From NCBI GenBank assembly GCA_030620095.1, contig JAUTXW010000064.1:504501-568500 (forward strand): DNA of 64,000 nucleotides. Direction: 5' to 3'. Positions 11,095 through 23,381 of the stretch are shown here, piece after piece. Below the pieces are notes generated by a model. That model made no database searches. It was not told where the DNA came from and saw only the letters and a list, made by a program, of their open reading frames with translations. Position 1 is the stretch's first letter. Each line of letters opens with the position of its first letter. Both the position numbers and the translations under genes were made by a program. This stretch comes from Kuschelorhynchus macadamiae. Its lineage: Eukaryota; Arthropoda; Insecta; Coleoptera; Curculionidae.

Positions 11095-12440
11095 ACTTTC
11101 ATTTAAATATTTTTAATACCATATTACAATCGAAATCATTTCACGAGGGTTTCTTGCTTAATTGGTGGGCATTAATTTAACTGCTTTCGATTAGCACGAC
11201 CCGGACAACCCGAGAGATCGCCGTTCTTTGGCTCGAAAGGTTTGAACCCCAATTTTCTCTTGAAGGCAGGTTAGGCGCGAGCTCCATTAAAGAGATCCGA
11301 GACCATCGACGTGGCCCAAAATAAACTGGGAGGCGACCTTTCGATAAACGTTAGCATATTACTCCAGGAAAGAATATATTTCGCCTTAGTAGTTCAAATG
11401 TGTAGAAGCCACAAATATAATGTAGTCTCCGACAATTCTGGACACGGGATCAAGTAAGTCCTCAGGGCAGGCTGAGTTCAAAATATATTTAAGTTAGTTT
11501 TTCCTGTTCCAAGTTACCAATGAAATGCTTCTTCAGCCTGCATTCTCGAACTTGCTGTCACTGCTGATCTAATAAAATGTTTATCTCGACACGCAGTGCC
11601 GATTTAGTCCATGAAGAAGGTACTGATTTTAGGCCAGGCGAGTTCGCCCGCTTTCTTATTACCGCGCAAACTCTGATGCTCAACAACCCAGATTAGGAAC
11701 ATCACCCTTCTCTAAAAGAACTACTCTATTTCTTATACATTCCTGTACCCTTGCACTATTAACACCAGAGCATCTGGGGTAATAGTACGTCTTTTCGCTA
11801 CCTTTGTTCTCTGTTGGGGATAATGCGAGTGTGTGACCTGTTCAATCTTAATTTGTCCGCTTGTACCTATGGTTTACGAGCTTAGCTCGCCATTTCATCT
11901 GTTTTAGTCTCTAATGACTAATAACTTATTATTCCAAATTAATTCTTTCTGTCGCGCTTTTATTAGCTTCACTGTGTTTAGATGAAATTTTGTAATGGAT
12001 TTTTCACTTCCGTGTACATTTATTTCACATTTGGCATGCGTACTCAGTGCGCGCGATACTACAGTTGGACACTTTCGAATATAAAAAAAATAGTATGGCG
12101 GCTCCAATCGGGCGGTCGAATTCTCTTAACTGCCCAAATTCGACTGGAAACCGGAATCCCGGGGTCTTTCGAAGTTCATATTATGTAAATAAAAAAAAAT
12201 CGAAAGGGCGGAGTCAACATGGCAGCACGAATGAAATTTGACCACAGATATATAAATTTACTAAAAAGAGTGGGGGGTGTCAGTCAAAATTCTGGTTCCA
12301 GATAGTAATAGTAAGATAAACAACCTCCTATATCCTTAACTTTATTGATATAGCACGCTTTTTTAGTGTAATAAATTTATATGTGTTTAAATTTAATTTT
12401 TTTGTTTTTCAGTTCACTTTATAAAAGCAAATTATTTACC
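11095..12440. other. No gene recognised; scattered GC-richer patches
   Basis: A GC-richer patch lies at about 11180-11340 and another at 12030-12210. The second includes CCAATCGGGCGGTCGAATTC and overlapping short frames on both strands. I recognise no domain in either and see no consistent codon pattern. Confidence 0.4.
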
Positions 12441-12447
12441 AGATATT

Positions 12448-12645
12448 GTTTACAGATTGCCTCCGACCACGTAGGTCAGATTCTAAGACATCGCGGAATT
12501 TTGAACGGACTGTACCGAGATCGGCAGAACGAGGGGAAATAACTTCGTGAACGCCCGAAGAGAGTTCAAAGCCTTCGCTTTTAAAACAAGTCGGCATATA
12601 AACACATACAGTGTCGTTGTAATGACACAACTTGCATATTTAAGT
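12448..12645 (-). other. Candidate coding exon, product not recognised
   Basis: On the minus strand an open frame of about 65 codons with clearly higher GC than its flanks reads CKLCHYNDTVCVYMPTCF, then SSGVHEVISPRSADLG, then VRSKFRDVLESDLRGRR, and ends at NNIW followed by a stop. It has no methionine at its beginning. A possible acceptor (ATATGCAAG) lies near 12631. A possible donor, ATCTG then GTAAAT, falls inside the last codons near 12448. The mix of charged and polar residues looks like real protein and not antisense. I cannot name the family. It could be an internal exon of a host gene or a piece of an unfamiliar repeat. Confidence 0.35.
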
Positions 12646-12659
12646 TGCAATAACTGACT

Positions 12660-15075
12660 ATAATACTAAGCACAATACAAAAATCAGATTTTTTTACTTA
12701 CGTACTAATACTGGACAATTATACTCTACTAGAGTTTAATTTTATGGACATATTGATATATTTAAAGTTTAATTAATTAAGAAGTCAAATAATAACAATG
12801 TATTAATGGAGGTATTACTTAAAATGTTATATTTCAAGAAAATGTAATGTAACTGTATAAACAAATTGTGCAACAAAAATTATAAATCCAAAAAACACTA
12901 CCCGAAAAACTAACTAGCAACTGTAGATAATCTACTTGAACAAGGTAGGTATGTGAAGTATGTAAGCAGTTAATACATTTTCTACATAAATTAAAATGTA
13001 ACTCCGGCAATATAGGAGAGAATAAGCAGTTCTTTTTAAAGACAACGAAATGGCCGATAATAAAAATATTTTTGTTCACATCATATAATTACCAGAATGT
13101 TTTAAAACTTTTTTTAACAAGATCTTCTAAACGTTTTTCAGTAAAAATACTAATGCGCACTTTTTATTTACCTCTAGATGACTGGAAACAGTGATTTAGA
13201 ACGAAAATAAGAAAATGTATTGACGCTTGCGCTAAAATAAGACTTAATATGAACTTCACACAGAATAGGCATCAAAAATAAGCTATGAGAGCATGTTTTT
13301 GTAACGAGTCAACAAACAAAAGGTGTGCACAGTGTTGAACCCATCAGGTAGGTAGGTAACAATGACGTCACCAGTTAAATCATATAACTCACTGGGCTTG
13401 AGTTCATTTTAATGGCTTTTCCAAGAATACATGGAGTTCGAGGTAAACGCCATCAAGAGCTGTGAAAAAATAATATATATAAAAGATACATCTTAGGTAG
13501 AAACAAAATAAATAATAAAAGTCAATTCAAAAATAGAGGTTTAACTATTACGTTACTGATAATGTATAAAGTGTTAACATAAAAAGATTGTTTGAAATCG
13601 AACTGGTGCAGTAATTTACTAGTAATTTCATTTCAGAATGGGTCAAAGATAAACGACTTTTTTTATGTTTGATACCTTTATTTTTAAAGGCACCTCGAGA
13701 AAATTGGTAAATACAAACTTTTTGATCCCCTGGTACACCAATAAACATATAGGAAGGTATTTAATGTAATTTTACAATTTAATGTATTTCGAAAAATAAG
13801 AAAGTTAAGCTGAGTCGATAACATACTTGACCACCCAGCATTATCTACATTTATTATATATTCTACAAGTACGAGTAATCCACGTTTCCTCGAGGAAGTA
13901 GCCGTATATGTGAATAATATAAAATAATTATTTTAAATTTATTTTTCGTATCAATTTTAGTGGTCTTATACCTATTTTATGAGACATTTTAAAGACCAAA
14001 TAAACGATAAAATTATATGCCCAGGTATTACAGTTCCAAGAAAGCATTTAAAATAATTGGAAAAAGTCCAAAGAAGTCGTAGCTCTCTGTATAAACTGTG
14101 AAATGGGAGGTGTTGGCTATGATGATATTTCAACGAAAGTGTGTCAACAAATTGCCACAGAAAAACAATCTGGCTTAATAAGCACCCAGGCGAAGTATGG
14201 AAATGATACATTCCAAAGATGATAATAGTCGTTAAAACTATTTCATAAAGAGTTAAGATGTTCCCACCCACTAGTACACGATAACCACACTATTAAAAAA
14301 AACTTCGCATGGTTAGATTTTGAATTGTAAGCCCATATTACCACGAGGAAATTTTTATTTTACTGGTAACCTTTGATATGATGTGAATAAGCCATGCAGT
14401 AGAATATCTGAATAATTTCTGTCAATGTGATGTTAGTAAATGTGTAAAAAAATCGTTTAGGTATACTCGAGAGTAAAGGACTTTTTGACTGTCTCCTCGA
14501 TAAAAACTAAAAAATGATCCTTTAAAAGAAGATGCTTTTTTAACCTTGCTTTTCACGTTTTTAATTTGTTTTTTTTATTTGGATAAATAGACGTTGGACT
14601 TTGAAGAGAAGACTTAAAGATAGACAGTCGGGATCTAGAAACGCTGAAACGTGTAGGTATGAAAAGATCTCAATTGGTGAGAATTTTTCCTCTTACGAAA
14701 GAAGTATGTACAACATTAAATGACCAGCGAAAACTATGCTTAGATTAATGATCGGATGAATATTATAATCGTGAGATTGTGGATATCAACATCCTACATA
14801 TTATCATAACCACTGAGCGATTAATTCAGTTGTTTAACCTTCCACTCCACTCCAGTCACTGACTTAGTCAGTCTTATTAACCCGAGATTACACTCCTTCA
14901 AAAAAAATATGTATGAATTTTTATTACTTACAAAACATTTGTATTCTAACATCAAAAGCTGTATTAAAACCGAATTAATTAACGAGATGGCTGATATTGC
15001 AATTAACTTTTTAATGTCAGGTTTTTTCATTGCTGCATATCACAAGCGGGGATGGGCGATAATAGAATTTACTTA
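12660..15075. other. AT-rich stretch without a recognisable gene
   Basis: Only short, low-complexity open frames are present (12834-13079, 13972-14271 and 14821-15030 on the minus strand, among others). None shows a known motif or composition that differs from background. Confidence 0.5.
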
Positions 15076-15082
15076 TCGCGCC

Positions 15083-15253
15083 TATCGATAGGTGAAAATT
15101 ACTTGTATCGAAGACGAAACAAAAGGCCATCCCCTTTGTAAATATGTAATCCACTTATCAATACCTATCGGCACTTATGGATAACTATCGACATATCGAT
15201 ATTTTTTTTATTTATCTATTGTTATTCGACATGTCGCTCTAAACATATCGATA
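15083..15253. promoter_or_regulatory. Cluster of TATCGATA-type motifs
   Basis: Three ATCGATA-core sites occur within 170 bp: CCTATCGATAGG near 15085, ACATATCGATAT near 15197 and ACATATCGATAAAA near 15245. Several related ATCGA and CTATCG half-sites lie between them. TATCGATA is the DRE bound by DREF, a common element of insect housekeeping promoters. The cluster adjoins the decayed hAT tail at 15255-15484, so it may belong to that element's terminal region instead of a host promoter. Confidence 0.35.
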
Positions 15254-15254
15254 A

Positions 15255-15484
15255 AACTAGCCTTTATTTTCATGGCCAGTTTTGAGAAGCCACTTTCGCA
15301 TAGAACGTGGTGGTGAATGGACACAAGAAATTTGAGATATTCGATTGAAATAATGGGATATTCGGTGGATACTTTTCTTCAAAATATCGCCAGTCCACAA
15401 TATTGAAAATCGGTTACCATAACCCAAAAAATGTACATCTGTTGTAATATCTTCCTCTGCTAAGATATCTTCTGACAATGACAA
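15255..15484 (-). pseudogene. ZBED5/FAM200-like hAT transposase C-terminal remnant
   Basis: Two adjacent minus-strand frames carry the end of a Buster/ZBED5-type hAT protein. One gives EEKYP and later FLCPFTTTF; the next, shifted by one base, gives LCESGFSKLAMKIKAS. Together they fit the family pattern (L)LPFxTTYLCExGFSxLxxIKxKYR. The conserved CE(S/A)GFS box is the dimerisation-region signature, so the break is a simple frameshift. Upstream frames contain stops. Nothing of the BED finger or the catalytic core is left. The apparent 75-residue frame across the region is a different reading frame and not the real one. Confidence 0.6.
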
Positions 15485-15499
15485 GGGTCTTAAGATTGA

Positions 15500-17415
15500 A
15501 GAATTAACTTCATAGTTTTCTAAATCGAAAATAAATTCACCAAATGATTTTCTTTATAAGATATGTTAAAATATTGTCTTTTTAAACGAACATTTTTTGT
15601 TATGGTTATTTGATATTGTGTCGACCTGTCACGGGGCTATTAAAGGTCACAAGCAGAATACCAATATTAGATAAAGAAAAAATGCCTGTCACTTTTACAA
15701 ATTCATTTGGAGATTCATAGCTTGATTATACACGTCAAATAGATACAAGTTTAAATTAAATTGATTTTTTTTAAATGAAATAATGTGAATAAAAAGAAGC
15801 GAACAATGGCATGTTAAGGATAGTAGTCGGGATTGTACTATTAAAGTCGAGGTTAAAGTAAACAATTTCGCCAAAAATGTTGGAGTCGTTTTTTTGACAA
15901 ATTCTATTTTTTTAACTAAACTACCTTTAAATAAAAAAAAACTAAAAAAAAATTACAAAATAATACCATGCACGAATTTTAACCAAACATGGCCACATGG
16001 TTTTAAAGCTATGAACGGCGACTGACACACACAAATGCATGTCATTAAAATTCCGATTTTAGTAATGTTTTAACAAACTCAACGCTTCTTCGTTGCTCGG
16101 CAGTTACAACTGGCTTTGCAGGCGTAATGAGTAGCATTTATTTCTTGCCCAAAGTATTATTTGGGGGACGGTCAAAACAAGTTACAGATTTACGACTCCA
16201 GTCAAAATCAGAATACATAAAATCAACAGTACATATAAATGTTGAGCTCACAGTTTAGCTTTAAATAACAGCTTATCATAAAATGCTGTTCTCAATTATA
16301 CATCCTGGAACTAACAGTATACATCTTCACGACTCGTTACCACCCTTATGTTCCTTATCAAGCGGAAAATGAAATATGCCTTTATTCCTTTTATTAAATT
16401 AGAACTCAAATTCCAGATTTCCAAAGCCTATTTTCTCTAATTTAAATTTGTAAAGGTCGTTGTAATTTGTGAGATATTTTTTTCTGAAATCAATTGTCAA
16501 AAAGATGACCTTATAGACAGTTACAGAGAAAAATACGTCAAAAGTACGAGTCAAGAAAAATGGAGGCCAAAATGTTTTTACATTTAAAGATTCTTTTTTC
16601 TCAAGGTCGTATGATATATCTTGGCAGCAGTATAAGCTCTACAGAGTCGATGTTTTTAGTATTAGATCAAATGAGAGAGAAAATGCGAATATATTTATCC
16701 ATCGGTTTATCTCATGCACTTTAAAGTTGATTTTTAAATTTAAATATTTTATTTGTCAAGGCTATATATTACGTATAAATACCGTATAATAAGTACTGAC
16801 AACAATGAGTTCATGCATGCATTTCGTGAATTATTTAATGAAACTTCTAAATTGCTGATAAAAACTAAATTGCCTTAAAATTGATCTGAAAGAGGGTTTG
16901 CTAACATTTTCAACAATCCAACGAGATCCCGAATGTGTCATAACTTTATGTTTTTTGGTTATTTGTGTTCTATTTTAAGATTTATATACGTCATACCAAT
17001 ACATCGGCAAAAATCCAAAAATGAGTACCTACATGACATAATTTAAAGAATTCTAACCCCAATGAACGTATACGTATGTATAAAATTTTCGGGATACTTT
17101 AGAGGATTATTTCGTTTATAAGTTTTTTTATATATGTTATGATATACCTAGTACGAATGGGGTCTTTGCTTAAATGAAAAACGATATAAAAAATGATTAC
17201 AAAAAACATCAATCAATTAATACCAATATTTTTGTTTATATTAGGTCAGGACTATTGCCCCTTTAAAATCGGAATATACAATCCGATTCAGAATACTCAC
17301 CATATGTACTCTTAACATTTTCATTCAATATTCCTCGCACCGAATCACATACCAATAATTATCAATTCGTACATCGGAAAATATTTTATAATGCGCAAGT
17401 ACTGTCAATAGTGTC
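15500..17415. other. AT-rich stretch without a recognisable gene
   Basis: I see no conserved domain, RNA gene or terminal repeat here; open frames are short. Confidence 0.45.
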
Positions 17416-17419
17416 AATG

Positions 17420-18016
17420 ATAAAAAATCTTTGGACAAGATGATCGGAAGTGCGTCGATCCGAAAATCTATAAACAGTTCAAGAGCAACCAAATCGACAA
17501 GTAACCCATACCAGTGTCGGCAAGAAAAACATGGTGGATTCCGAATACCTTCGACACCACGTTTGGTAAATATTGTTGTCTCGCTTAGAGACAGCAAACA
17601 ATCATGCAAGATCCTTATTGAGAAAGTGATCGAATTGTTTCGCGGCAACGACTCAAAATATAAAAATTTGTCCAAAATCGGAAAACACTCCTCGGATCGA
17701 CTTACAAAACGCAAAATGGCGTCAATAAAAACCGAAAAGACACGGATACACCGGAAAGGAACTAAGAAAACTGAATTATCGTAAAGTATATAGTAGTAGA
17801 GACGACGAAAGGCGAAAATTCCGAACAGCTGTTCGTCGAGATAATCGTGCAACCACGACAGGCAGTGTTGCCGACTCCACTGAAGAATTTTCATAGTTAA
17901 AAACGTAAATAAACCGTAATAATGATTATGTTGCTTTTTGCTTCGCACGTCGGACGTCGGTCGGAGGCTCCAATGGAAAGTATAACGAGCAGCGCGTCGA
18001 ACCGCAACGAAATCAG
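17420..18016 (+). other. GC-rich, open, exon-like island with a possible splice donor
   Basis: About 600 bp with markedly higher GC and CpG content than the surroundings is open on both strands. The plus frame (17431-17784, about 117 codons from a TTG) is K/R/S-rich. The minus frame (17948-17325, about 207 codons from a GTG) is hydrophobic, as expected for its antisense. I recognise neither product. The island ends AACGAAATCAG followed by GTGAAT at 18017, a good match to a donor site. One reading is a 5' exon or leader transcribed on the plus strand. An old, GC-rich transposon fragment is the main alternative. The long minus frame has no motif that makes it believable as a protein. Confidence 0.3.
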
Positions 18017-18119
18017 GTGAATATGGTTGCAGTTTCTAATATTTATTGTTCATATATGTGATTGCCGAGAATTGAAGAATATAAATAAATCTCGAATCGA
18101 AGTTAATATATTTTATTTT

Positions 18120-18839
<720 letters not shown>

Positions 18840-18841
18840 CA

Positions 18842-18990
18842 TATTTGTGTGCCGAGATCACGCTCAGACTAAAAATACAATACAACACACGCATAAGGTA
18901 TCTGGGTACAGCGAGCCGATGGAACACAGAGGGACGATGGAGACCAGTGGCTTATTGAAGGAGCATACATTTTTCACAAACTAAACCTAT
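18842..18990 (-). other. 3' untranslated region of the LINE
   Basis: About 150 bp follow the RT stop on the minus strand. It is GC-richer than the flanks, contains no polyadenylation-like A tail, and runs directly into the TA tract after CACACAAATATGTC. Confidence 0.6.
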
Positions 18991-21915
18991 TCAAGTGGAA
19001 AATACGTTAACAAACATTTCATTGTTTTCTTGTATATATTTTTTTATGGGTTTTCTACTCCTTCCGTTTCCTACTGTTTTTCTTATAGAGCATGGCAGCA
19101 TGTTATAGATTTTAGGTATAAAATAAGTGACAAATCTGCAGGAAAAATTGTTATCAAATTTGGGTACATAAAAATGTTCATTTACATTTATCCTTGTAGA
19201 ATAATTATGTGATATAATTGGAAATGACTTATTTATTTTTGGTAAGTAAGTTAAACATGCTAATATATACAAATTTCTTATATTTAGGATATTTGTTTCT
19301 TTATATAATTTTGTTGTAGAGAATCTACGGGGTTTACGTGATAAAATTTTTAGAACGCTATTCTGACATATTGACAAGACTTTCAGGTATGCATCGTAAA
19401 GACCGCCCCAAACAACAATGCCGTACCTTAAAATTGACTCTACCAACGAATCGTATAACATAAGAACTATTTTTTTATTTAGTATATCCCTGAGTTGAAA
19501 AAATTTATAATACATTTTTCGCATTTTTGAGATTAAATAGAGCGCATGTTCATTCCACTTTAAATTTTGATCTACAATTATTCCTAAGTATTTTATTTTA
19601 CTAATTTCTTTGATTTTTATACAGCTACAATTTATAGTTTTAGTGCAGGATGACAGATGAATTGTTAAAAAATCTTCTCTAGGTTGATCGGCATTGGTTG
19701 GTGAAAATGTCATAAAATTTGTTTTTTGGAAGTTTAAGCTTAATTTGCTCATACCTAACCACCGATAAACAGTGCCCAATCCCAGCTCTGCCCGACTATA
19801 TACCTCATTCCATGTTTTTGCTGAAAATAGCAGAGCTGTGTCATCAGCATATGACACCACTCTGCAATCTGGAAATATGTTACCAATTTGGTTTATATAA
19901 GCCAGAAAGAGTATAGGACCCAACACTGTTCCCTGTGGAACGCCTGTATTGATAGTAGCATATTCACTAAAGGTATTGTTTACTTTGACTTTTTGTCTTC
20001 GATCTGTTAAATAATTTTTCAAAAGAAGCAGGGGGCTTCCTCGTACACCCATTTTGTCCAACCTCTCAAAAAGAATATTATGTGCCACCGTGTCGAACGC
20101 TTTAGACAGCTCCAAAAAGATTGCCAGAGCCTTTTTATTATTATAATTATGGGTATAAATATTTTTAATTAGTTCAAATACAACATCTTCCGTAGATCTG
20201 TCCTTCCGAAATCCGAACTGATTTATAAACAATATTTTATTTTTTTCAAAAAAATCTACAAGTCTCTGTTTAATACACTTCTCAAATAACTTAGCAAAGT
20301 TACTTATAACTGAAATAGGTCTAGTTTGTTGGATGACTTTGATCTCCTGTTTTTCAAAATTGGCGTGACAATAGAGATTTTCCATGCACTCGGCACCATA
20401 CTAAATTCTAGACACTTATTAAATATATACAACAAAGGCTTTATAAAAAATTTATGATTATCTTGAATTAACTTAGCTGTAATTCCATTTTCACCAGGTG
20501 AAGAGTGAGTTTTTAATGATTTAATATGCAAGTATAGCTCGTTTTCTCTTATAGGATTTAAAAATATTGAATTATTTTGTCTAGTAGATTGATTATCTAA
20601 AGATGGCAGGAGTAAATTTTGATCAATATTATTTTGAATTTCTCTACCAATGTTTATAAAGAAATTATTAAATACATTAGCAATATCCTTTTCGTTTTCA
20701 AAATATGTATTGTTTTGGAAGATACAAAATTTTTTGGCTGTAGGCTTATTTTTGTTTGAATCAGTTATTTCATTTATAGTTTTCCAAAGATTTTTATAGT
20801 CTTTCCTACATTCAGTTATTTTATTGTTATAATATATATTTTTAGTTGATTTTATTAGTTTATTTAAGAAGTTTCTATATTTCTTATATTCAGTCGACAG
20901 TTCTAAATAGTAATTTTTATTTAAATTTTTCTTAAGATGGTCTCTATGTTTTATAGAGTTAACGATACCCTGTGTAACCCACGGTTTTCTTTTTTTATTT
21001 TTGTTATTGTAATGCTTTTCAAAAGTGCATTAACAAAAGTTTATTGATAAAAACTTGATATATTGTTTCAACAGAATCATAAGCTTCGTATACCTCTTGC
21101 CATGTTTCAGTTTCAAGTATTTTTAACAGTTTATTATGGTTAATTTCTTTTTTCATTTGTAATATATCTTTTTTTCCCGGTATTTTTACATTTTGAATGC
21201 TTAAACCAATACAATAATGATCTGTTATTGAACTCTGTATGATAAAAGGTTTGATATTATTTATTTTACTCTGAAAATCTGGAATTTTAAGAAATATTAT
21301 AGTGGAGGAGGTTTTATTTTCCCTGGTTGGTTTATTAATACATGAGAAATAACCATTTTCGTGAAAGTCTTTGTACTCTTTTATATTAATATTTAAATCT
21401 CCAACAAAAACTTCAGTCGTCTGAACATCGAAATTATCAAAGCAAGTTTGGAGGTCCTCCAAAAAAATGTTTAGATTTGAATTTGGTGATCTATAGCATG
21501 CTGTTAGACCATAGGTCTCTTTATTAGTTTTTAAAAGACATCTTAATATATTTGTTTCATGCATTTTATAAGTTTTACTTTCTATAGTAACAGTGTTTTT
21601 TACATATAAGACCAATCCGTCATTTTTGTTATTTACAGATTCATTATAAAAAGCATTAAATCCTCTGATCGAAAAATTAGACAAATTTTCTATCCTAAAG
21701 GTTTCAGATAGCACAATAGCATCTATGTTATCTAATTCTATTTGATTTAAGTATATTGTTAATTCCTCAAAATTCTTTTGAATGCTACGTATATTAAAGT
21801 GCAATATATTGAAGTTATTCTCACATAAAATGTACTTTACCTTTTGAATCTCCCCAAAAATCTCTGTGTCCAGCCTACCATATCCATCCACCTCGTTAAA
21901 ATAATCTAGTATCAT
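18991..21915 (-). pseudogene. LINE ORF2: AP endonuclease plus reverse transcriptase, frameshifted and catalytically altered
   Basis: The endonuclease part (ATG at 21915, open to 21019) shows ILHFNIRSI, the DAIVLSETF acid motif, ACYRSPNS, VGDLNINI and SSITDHY (Asp-His). Near 21015 the frame shifts by one base and continues with KPWVTQGI, then a conserved linker, and then AWKISIVTPILK. Near 20335 it shifts again into the RT frame with RPISVISNF (RT0/1 region), NQFGFRKDRST, motif A, GVPQGTVLGPILF (motif B) and SYADDTALLF (motif C). Motif A reads FLELSKAFDTV where the family has FLDLSKAFD, so the first catalytic Asp is Glu. The C-terminal part runs to a stop at 18991. It is expected to be inactive because of both the frameshifts and the motif A change. 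Decay is light, so the insertion is comparatively young. Confidence 0.9.
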
Positions 21916-22089
21916 AATTACTAACAAATAAAAAAATCGAATTTTCTAATACGGAAAAAGAAGAAAAAAAAAAAGAAAAAACAAAATAATTATTTGACGG
22001 AGTCCGCCCCGTAATATAAAACAATAAAATATCTTTTACTACCATTATTCAGCAATCAGAAACGCTATTTATTTTTTTAATTGTATTGT

Positions 22090-22584
22090 CTATTTTTCTT
22101 CTTTATAAAGTTGAATTTGTTTCTTCTGTAAGTCCTCAGCAATTCCAATTCGTGTTCCCTTTAAATACTTGCAATTTTTAAAAACCTGGGTTTTATAATG
22201 GTATTTCTCGAACTTAACAATAATTGGTCTGGCTCTTTCCTTTTTTTCACCAACTCTGTGCGCCCTCACTATGTCTTCTTTCTTAATGTTAAGTTTCATT
22301 TTAGTGTTAAAGAGCTTCAACAATTTCTCGGGTATTCTTTCACCAATCTCCTCGTCTAAATTGTAAACGCAGATATGGTTTATTTTGGCTGCTTGCTGTA
22401 AGTTCTCGATACGATCCTCCAATTTATGTATGTATATTTCTTGCTCGTTCACAGTTTTTTGCAAGGCATGAATTTTGTCTGTGACCTTGGATAACAATTT
22501 AACAATGAAGTCGTCGTCACTAAGAAGTTCTCTAAGTGCTTCTTTAATTGTTGTTTTTATGTCACTAGTAACTTTTGGTCCCAT
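22090..22584 (-). CDS. LINE ORF1 protein (coiled coil plus RRM-like domain)
   Basis: A 164-residue open frame starts at an ATG at 22584 (MGPKVTSDI), just upstream of ORF2 on the same strand. Residues of about 30-65 form a heptad-like coiled coil (DKIHALQKTVNEQEIYIHKL and following). The C-terminal half (about 70-155) reads like the RRM/CTD of L1-type and insect LINE ORF1 proteins: ICVYNLDE, then RAHRVGEKK, ARPIIVKFEKY and LKGTRIGIAEDL. The RAHRxG and ARPIIVKF blocks are family hallmarks. Such proteins trimerise and chaperone the element RNA. No CCHC zinc knuckles are present, unlike R1/Jockey-type ORF1. It is the only intact frame of the element, and short for its family. About 160 bp separate it from the ORF2 ATG. 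Confidence 0.8.
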   Translation of the reverse strand: MGPKVTSDIKTTIKEALRELLSDDDFIVKLLSKVTDKIHALQKTVNEQEIYIHKLEDRIENLQQAAKINHICVYNLDEEIGERIPEKLLKLFNTKMKLNIKKEDIVRAHRVGEKKERARPIIVKFEKYHYKTQVFKNCKYLKGTRIGIAEDLQKKQIQLYKEEK

Positions 22585-22723
22585 GCTGAAGGATTTAAAC
22601 TTTTACACTAACTTAAGAGGTAATTTCTGTAAAAAATCCCGACTTGGTATTACGCTTTTACTGCTTAAAAACGTTAATTTTACGGAGCGTAAATAAACTC
22701 GTCTACTCTGCGCGCACCATATG

Positions 22724-22918
<195 letters not shown>

Positions 22919-22919
22919 A

Positions 22920-23381
22920 AGGGGTCCGAAATTAAGGATCAATATTATTACAGAGTAATCAATGTCATAAAAAAAGACTAAAATGTCATGTAAACATATT
23001 CCTAAAAATTTTCGAAACCTTTATAGACCAAATTTTTCTCGAAAACGTTGTATCCTAACGAATTAAATCAGCAGTACCACTCTTTACTAGGAAATCCTTA
23101 ATATATTATAATTTGGAATTGTAAATTGAAAAAATCTACGCAGAAAAAAGTTAGAGAATTGGTGTTGAGAGATTTGAGGAAAATTAAAGATAAATGAACA
23201 ATTTTTGCAATTGTTTATTGCTATTCTCAATCTAGATGAGTGATTAGTTGAAATTTTTTCTGTTACTGATGACAACTGATGTGGATATACCCCATGAACT
23301 TAAAATCTTGTGAGTTTACGTCATTGTTTGATGAGTTAATAACTGATGTAGATGGGCATGATGAACCCAAAATCTTCTGGG
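22920..23381. other. Spacer with a weak direct repeat
   Basis: CTGATG(T/A)GGATATACCCCATGAAC-type sequence near 23276 recurs in diverged form near 23343. It may be the tail region of the neighbouring Crypton-like element. No gene is seen. Confidence 0.35.

Larger units (their letters stand above)
18838..22717 (-). mobile_element. Near full-length APE-type LINE (CR1/L2/Jockey-like), inactivated, flanked by (TA)n on both sides
   Basis: About 3.9 kb on the minus strand holds, in order, a short 5' leader (from about 22717), ORF1, an AP endonuclease, a reverse transcriptase and a 3' region ending at the (TA)n tract at 18838. The order and motifs are those of an APE-type non-LTR retrotransposon. 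ORF1 is open, but ORF2 has at least two frameshifts and a changed catalytic residue. (TA)n lies immediately outside both the 5' and 3' ends, which suggests insertion into a TA microsatellite; the 3' tract could also include a repeat-type tail. The clade assignment is tentative. Confidence 0.9.

Noticed and set aside
17325..17948. 207-codon minus-strand frame as a confident gene
   Set aside because: It starts at GTG, is hydrophobic without clear membrane topology, overlaps an open plus frame and matches no family I know; kept only as a GC-rich island.
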